Origin: JBBITW01 sp037440525 | GTDB lineage: Bacteria > Desulfobacterota > BSN033 > UBA1163 | Reading direction: 5' to 3' | Length of the DNA stretch: 25,889 bases | Assembly: GCA_037440525.1 (NCBI GenBank) | Contig: JBBITW010000031.1 | Coordinates: 1 to 25,889 of the forward strand | Part shown: piece by piece, positions 22,218 through 25,889 of the stretch | How the letters are laid out: the number at the start of each line of letters is the position of its first letter | How positions within the stretch are numbered: the stretch's first letter is position 1 | Notes under the pieces: model-generated | Seen by the model: only the letters and a program-made list of their open reading frames with translations | Database searches by the model: none | What the model was told of the DNA's origin: nothing | Position numbers and translations under genes: made by a program

Positions 22218-23261
22218 TCAATCAGGATATTGCTTGCTATATTTTTCTTTAAGTCTTAAAACTTCGTCGAGAATTTCTTTAGCTGGTAATCCTTTGGCCG
22301 TGACATCTTTGATATACTTGTCTGTCATCGGTTTGAGCAATGAGTACCATCTTGAAAGCTCTTTAGACGATAGCTTATGAATCTGTACAGAAGGGTTTTT
22401 ATATGTTTCCAGAGACCATTTCATTGCTTCCTTTACATGATTATCCACATACTGACCTGTCCAGATTGCCTGTTCCCTGCCGAGATCATCAATCACCTTT
22501 TTTATATCCTGGGGAAGTGAATCCCATTTGGCTTTATTCATCACCACTGCAAAGGAAACTACAAAGAGGTTTACATTATCTGTTACATGACGACAGTATT
22601 CTGCATATTTGAAATCCTTCATCACCTCCAGGGAAGATACATTACCTTTGATCACACCCTTTTGCAGTGCTTCAGGGACATCAGATTGAGGCATTCCAAC
22701 CGCTTTTGCACCGAGGAGCTCAAGAATCTTTGCCCCTGTGCCTGAGGCCCTTAATTCATATCCCTTGAGCTCTTCGAGGCTGAGAATAGGTTTCATGGAC
22801 ATGATGTTTGCAGGGGGGCAGGTAAACATCGTAATGATTTTGAATTTCTCAAGCTCCTTTGGCCGATATTTTTGAACAAGATCCCAGAGAGAGACACTTG
22901 CCACTGTAGCACTTGGCCATCCAATGGGGAGGTCTACCGCCTCAACAACTGGGAACATCCCTGGGAAATAGGATGTGCATGTATTGCCTATATCAGCCGT
23001 TCCTGCAGCAACCCCATCAAACATATTCTTGGCATGAAGTAGAGTACCCCCTGGATAAGTATCCACCTTTACCTTTCCAGCGGTCCTCTTTTCCACCTCT
23101 GACTTCCACCTCTCCATCTGAACACAGGGGAATGTGGGGGCAGGTGGGAAATTTGCATAACTGAGTTTGATCTGTGCCTGTGCAGGGAGTATAGGCAGGA
23201 AGTTCCATAAAAAGGCAGCCACTAACAACATTGAAATTAATTTAAAACCATTTTTTAACAT
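22218..23261 (-). CDS. dctP: TRAP transporter periplasmic substrate-binding protein (DctP type)
   Basis: Periplasmic receptor that binds the organic acid. The signal peptide covers 1-29 (hydrophobic 9-26, cleavage at AQA-QIK). The mature part has the family pattern: VKVDTYPGGTLLHAKNMFDGVAAGTADIG, then LSLEELKGYELRASGTGAKIL with its conserved substrate-carboxylate-contacting Arg, and ALQKGVIKGNVSS. I chose ATG 23261 because AGGAGGG lies ten bases upstream; the TTG at 23282 would put the ribosome site inside the gene. The length of 347 is normal. The sequence resembles the DctP branch, with no hint of the exact ligand. It lies 81 bases after the CoA ligase gene. Confidence 0.93.
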   Translation of the reverse strand: MLKNGFKLISMLLVAAFLWNFLPILPAQAQIKLSYANFPPAPTFPCVQMERWKSEVEKRTAGKVKVDTYPGGTLLHAKNMFDGVAAGTADIGNTCTSYFPGMFPVVEAVDLPIGWPSATVASVSLWDLVQKYRPKELEKFKIITMFTCPPANIMSMKPILSLEELKGYELRASGTGAKILELLGAKAVGMPQSDVPEALQKGVIKGNVSSLEVMKDFKYAEYCRHVTDNVNLFVVSFAVVMNKAKWDSLPQDIKKVIDDLGREQAIWTGQYVDNHVKEAMKWSLETYKNPSVQIHKLSSKELSRWYSLLKPMTDKYIKDVTAKGLPAKEILDEVLRLKEKYSKQYPD

Positions 23262-23342
23262 TTTATCTTTCCCTCCTTTCAAAATTTTTTAAGAATGTTT
23301 GAATTATAGTTTACCCAAAATCTCATTAGTTCGTCAAGTTTT

Positions 23343-24635
23343 TTATAATTCTCTATGATCGAATACACGCTTACTCTTTCTTTCTGAACGGGGTAGGCTT
23401 CCATAATCTACAATTTCAACCTTAGCACTTACAAGTATCTGTTTCTTTATCTCTTCCTCAATAAGACCTGTCAGAGTTGAATCACTGGATGGATCCCCTC
23501 CATCCATTCTCTCCAATTTAATTGTCATATAATCCTTCCCATCCTCTTTACGCTCAAGATGAATCTGATATTCACTTCCGATTCCCTTCACAGAGGAAAG
23601 AATGTGGTCAATCTGACCGGGGTATATATTTACAGCTCTGAATATAAACATATCGTCAGATCTTCCAAGAATTCTATCATGCATTGGTAATATAGATTTA
23701 CATCGACATCTTTTTGGGATTAATCTGCTGAGATCCCTTGTGCGGTAGCGAATGAGTGGAGAGGCCTCTTTTCGTAATGTGGTAACAACCATCTCCCCTA
23801 TCTCGCCTGGGGATACTGGCTCAAGTGTCTCAGGGTTTAAGATCTCAAGAATATAGTAGTCTGCCCAGTAGTGGATACCTTCATGGTAGATACAGTCAAG
23901 TCCTGTCCCGGGACCATAGAGTTCAGTAAGCCCTGGAATGTCAAAAACATGCTCAACCCCTAAGAGTTCCTTCATTCTTGATCTCATAGCATCACTTGAT
24001 CGTTCAGATCCCATAATGAGCTTTTTTAAGGCTATCCTGTTTTTTAATCCCCTCTTTTGAACCTCTTCTCCTAATAGGAGGGCCATAGATGCTGTAGAAC
24101 AGAGCACTGTGGATTGAAAATCCTCGAGAAATTGGCACTGCATATCTATATTTCCTGGACCAACGGGGATAGCAAGGGCACCAAATCTTTCGCAACCAAG
24201 CTGGAATCCTACACCTGCTGTCCATACACCGTAGCCCACTGATATTTGAACTCTATCTTTAAGGGTAAGACCTGCAATTTCATAGCAACGTGCAAACATA
24301 TCGGCCCAATCATCTATGTCCTTTTTAGTGTAGCAGAGAACCTTTCTCTTCCCTGTTGTTCCAGAAGATGCATGGATCCTGACAATCTTTTCAAAAGGAA
24401 CTGACCTTAAGGGGAAAGGATAACCTTCCTGAAGATCATTTGCTGTTGTAAATGGGAGTTTTCTTATATCTTTAAGTGATTTTATATGGTTGGGTTTTAC
24501 CCCAGCCTCATCCAATCTCTTTCTATAAAAATCAGAATTCTTATAGACATGATTCAATGTCCATTTCAATCCTTCAAATTGAATTCGCTTTAGTTCTCTT
24601 TCGGTTCTGATATTGGGCATGAAACTTCGTCTCAT
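23343..24635 (-). CDS. Phenylacetate-CoA ligase-family (PaaK-like) AMP-forming ligase
   Basis: An adenylate-forming enzyme that turns a carboxylic acid, ATP and CoA into the acyl-CoA. The P-loop-like SSGTTGKRK is at 90-98. The rest shows the PaaK pattern: VGYGVWTAGVGFQLGCERFG, the A5-like GLTELYGPG, RYRTRDLSRLIP, GRSDDMFIFRAVNIYPGQID, and a C-terminal ERKSKRVFD. I chose ATG 24635 (430 residues), with GGAGG seven bases upstream. The TTG at 24662 lies upstream of the expected transcription start given the promoter at 24663-24691, so it cannot be used from that promoter. It is the first gene of the operon. The substrate is not necessarily phenylacetate; the TRAP and molybdenum hydroxylase genes suggest an aromatic or heteroaromatic acid. 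Confidence 0.9.
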   Translation of the reverse strand: MRRSFMPNIRTERELKRIQFEGLKWTLNHVYKNSDFYRKRLDEAGVKPNHIKSLKDIRKLPFTTANDLQEGYPFPLRSVPFEKIVRIHASSGTTGKRKVLCYTKKDIDDWADMFARCYEIAGLTLKDRVQISVGYGVWTAGVGFQLGCERFGALAIPVGPGNIDMQCQFLEDFQSTVLCSTASMALLLGEEVQKRGLKNRIALKKLIMGSERSSDAMRSRMKELLGVEHVFDIPGLTELYGPGTGLDCIYHEGIHYWADYYILEILNPETLEPVSPGEIGEMVVTTLRKEASPLIRYRTRDLSRLIPKRCRCKSILPMHDRILGRSDDMFIFRAVNIYPGQIDHILSSVKGIGSEYQIHLERKEDGKDYMTIKLERMDGGDPSSDSTLTGLIEEEIKKQILVSAKVEIVDYGSLPRSERKSKRVFDHREL

Positions 24636-24662
24636 CGTTCTTCCTCCAATTGATCTCGCCAA

Positions 24663-24691
24663 ATATTATTAAAAAATTTTCAATGTGTCAA
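24663..24691 (-). promoter_or_regulatory. Consensus sigma-70 promoter of the ligase-TRAP-hydroxylase operon
   Basis: On the minus strand TTGACA (24686-24691) is followed after exactly 17 bases by TAATAT (24663-24668). Transcription should start near 24655, leaving a leader of about 20 bases with GGAGG before ATG 24635. A family 2 repeat remnant begins 13 bases upstream of the -35 box. Confidence 0.75.
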
Positions 24692-24703
24692 GACATCGTT
24701 GAG

Positions 24704-24800
24704 AAGAGTTTTGAAAAAGTCATTTAAAGAATGTGGAGATAGGATTCCAATGCTTTGAAATCAAAACAATCCAAATATTCCCAGTCTAAAAATTATTCTT
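24704..24800 (+). repeat. Degenerate short copy of repeat family 2
   Basis: GAGTTTTGAAAAAGTCATTTA, then GGAGATAGGATTCCAA, and the far part TTCCCAGTCTAAAAATTATT keep the order of family 2 landmarks, but most of the interior is missing. It lies directly upstream of the operon promoter. Confidence 0.6.
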
Positions 24801-24803
24801 ATC

Positions 24804-24974
24804 TAAATTGAGCAATTGTCATTGCGAGGCGAAACCCCTGTCTGCGACAGGCAAGGAAGCAATCTAAACCAAATTGTCATTCCGAGCGGAGCGAGGAATC
24901 TATGAGATTGCCACGCCCTTCGGGCTCGCAATGACTGATAAATAAAGTATTTTTATAAAAAATCGCTCAATTTA
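24804..24974. repeat. Repeat family 3, copy 2
   Basis: The ends TAAATTGAGCAATT and AATCGCTCAATTTA are inverted with one mismatch. The core is the same as 19178-19344, except for an added CCCCTGTCTGCGACAGGCAA hairpin where copy 1 has only a few bases. It is non-coding. With the family 2 remnant it fills the 24663-25063 gap apart from the two promoters. Confidence 0.85.
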
Positions 24975-25025
24975 AATAAAAGTAATTCATAAATCCGTTG
25001 TGGAGATAATAAGGTTTCAATGAAA

Positions 25026-25054
25026 TTGAATCAAATCATAAAAAGTTTTATAAT
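25026..25054 (+). promoter_or_regulatory. Sigma-70 promoter with perfect -10 box
   Basis: TTGAAT (25026-25031), 17 bases, then TATAAT (25049-25054). The expected transcription start is near 25061, only a few bases before the GTG at 25064, so the message would be nearly leaderless. Confidence 0.65.
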
Positions 25055-25063
25055 TTTTTTAAA

Positions 25064-25420
25064 GTGGGAGATTTAAGAAAGATTTTCATACAATTAATCT
25101 TTTTAGCTTTATTATTCTCGCCAACCATAGTTATTGGAGATGAGAGTTCAGGGTTCATCCCTTTTGATAAATTTAAATACCTAACTGAAGGGATGACAGA
25201 GGCTGAAGTATTGAGTCGATTCGGTCCTCCTACGAAAGAAGTCAGTGATGAGTTTGAGGTGGAGGGTTATTTCATTAGAATGGGGGGTGTAAAAAGGATA
25301 GTTCAGGTGAAAAGATACTATTATATTGGAAATCCTGATCTTGGAGAAAGGACAACAATCATACATTTCAGAAATGGGATTGTCCAGAAGATTGAGAGAA
25401 TATTCCCACCTAAATGGTAA
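25064..25420 (+). CDS. Small secreted BamE/SmpA-like protein
   Basis: A 118-residue exported protein: signal peptide about 5-25 (IFIQLIFLALLFSPTIVIGDE), no lipobox. The mature part resembles the BamE/SmpA-OmlA fold: LTEGMTEAEVLSRFGPPTKE (the typical helix-hairpin start), then beta strands KRYYYIG, TTIIHFRNGIVQKIERI. Members of this fold bind partner proteins in the envelope; a BamE role in outer-membrane assembly is not implied, because related domains are widespread. The start is GTG at 25064, which has no ribosome site and sits right at the expected transcription start. A non-standard ATT at 25082 behind GGGAG is the only alternative before the signal peptide. It is a stand-alone gene. Confidence 0.72.
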   Translation: MGDLRKIFIQLIFLALLFSPTIVIGDESSGFIPFDKFKYLTEGMTEAEVLSRFGPPTKEVSDEFEVEGYFIRMGGVKRIVQVKRYYYIGNPDLGERTTIIHFRNGIVQKIERIFPPKW

Positions 25421-25530
25421 TAAAATCCCGTAAAATAAACATCTGAGTTAGATCAAAGGAATGATTTGAAGCCCTTAAATAAAATAGCGAATAATTAATA
25501 CAAACGTATTAAATATTTATCATCTCACGT

Positions 25531-25643
25531 CGTCATTGCGAGCCTTAAAGGCGTGGCAATCCGAAGAAGTCGTTGCGAGAGCTCCGTACTTGATGCGGGG
25601 GACGAGGCAATCTAATAGATTCCTCGCTCCGCTCGGAATGACA
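25531..25643. repeat. Repeat unit sharing the GTCATTGCGAG / CTCGGAATGAC module
   Basis: GTCATTGCGAG at the left faces CTCGGAATGACA at the right, an imperfect inverted pair, with GGCGTGGCAATCC and GAGGCAATCTAATAGATTCC between. The module is the same as the core of families 1 and 3, without their terminal arms. It is non-coding. Confidence 0.7.
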
Positions 25644-25834
25644 TTTTTTTAGATTGCATCTAATTACTACTCAGGCAGGGGTTTCACCTTGTAATAATCA
25701 TTCAGCTATAGGTTGGTATGCTTCAGGTGTATGAGAATGGCTAAAATTAGACCAATTAAGGTTTAATCATTATTTACTGAAAATCTAAAGATTTATATCC
25801 TATTAATGAGAGCATTAAATAAACGACATCTTCT

Positions 25835-25889
25835 GGTCTGAACCCCTCACCCTAACCCTCTCCCCAAGCATTTGGGAGAGGGAAGAGGT
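25835..25889. repeat. Partial repeat family 1 copy cut by the window end
   Basis: GGTCTGAACCCCTCACCCTA, then ACCCTCTCCCCAAGCATT matches, inverted, the right arm of the family 1 copy ending at 11910. The rest lies beyond the window. Between 25644 and 25834 I see no gene, only AT-rich sequence with a GCAGGGGTTTC fragment near 25677. Confidence 0.7.

Overview
The window looks like a piece of a low-GC, Gram-negative, probably anaerobic bacterial genome of the Desulfobacterota (deltaproteobacterial) type. This rests on the gene types: two lipoproteins with Lys after the lipid Cys, two L,D-transpeptidases, a TatC, NtrB/NtrC-style two-component proteins, and a TRAP transporter joined to a molybdenum hydroxylase and a CoA ligase. 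The taxonomic call is inference; no rRNA or tRNA gene was seen.

Layout. (1) 1-2542, plus strand: a TVP38/DedA-type membrane protein, a degenerate repeat, then a small unknown protein coupled to a GAF-GGDEF diguanylate cyclase. (2) 2533-6182, minus strand: a cell-envelope cluster of a secreted OB-fold-like protein, a helical lipoprotein ending in lysines, two L,D-transpeptidases and a secreted unknown. (3) 6183-6900: remains of a four-helix-bundle protein gene split by a MITE-like repeat. (4) 6900-10646, minus strand: NtrC-type regulator, membrane histidine kinase, and a tatC with an in-frame TGA just before its last membrane helix. (5) 10804-13031, minus strand: a small winged-helix regulator with a terminator in its leader, then two paralogous unknown proteins bracketed by repeats. 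(6) 13769-15947, plus strand: a D-Ala-D-Ala-ligase-like ATP-grasp protein and a PAS histidine kinase without a partner regulator. (7) 15975-24635, minus strand: a seven-gene catabolic operon behind a consensus sigma-70 promoter (24663-24691): phenylacetate-CoA-ligase-like enzyme, TRAP transporter P, Q and M, then the FAD, 2Fe-2S and molybdopterin subunits of a xanthine-dehydrogenase-family hydroxylase. (8) 25064-25420, plus strand: a BamE-like secreted protein, then repeats to the window end.

How the genes may work together. The catabolic operon reads as uptake of an organic acid by the TRAP system, activation to a CoA thioester by the ligase, and hydroxylation by the three-subunit Mo enzyme. 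The substrate cannot be read from the sequence. The envelope cluster may tether the helical lipoprotein to peptidoglycan.

The most striking feature is the density of small non-coding repeats. At least three families with inverted termini occur in nearly every gap over 200 bp, with nested insertions and internally deleted derivatives. There are also two independently broken four-helix-bundle genes, each bordered by inverted arrays of short repeats. The tatC nonsense codon and these gene remains are the observations best worth checking.
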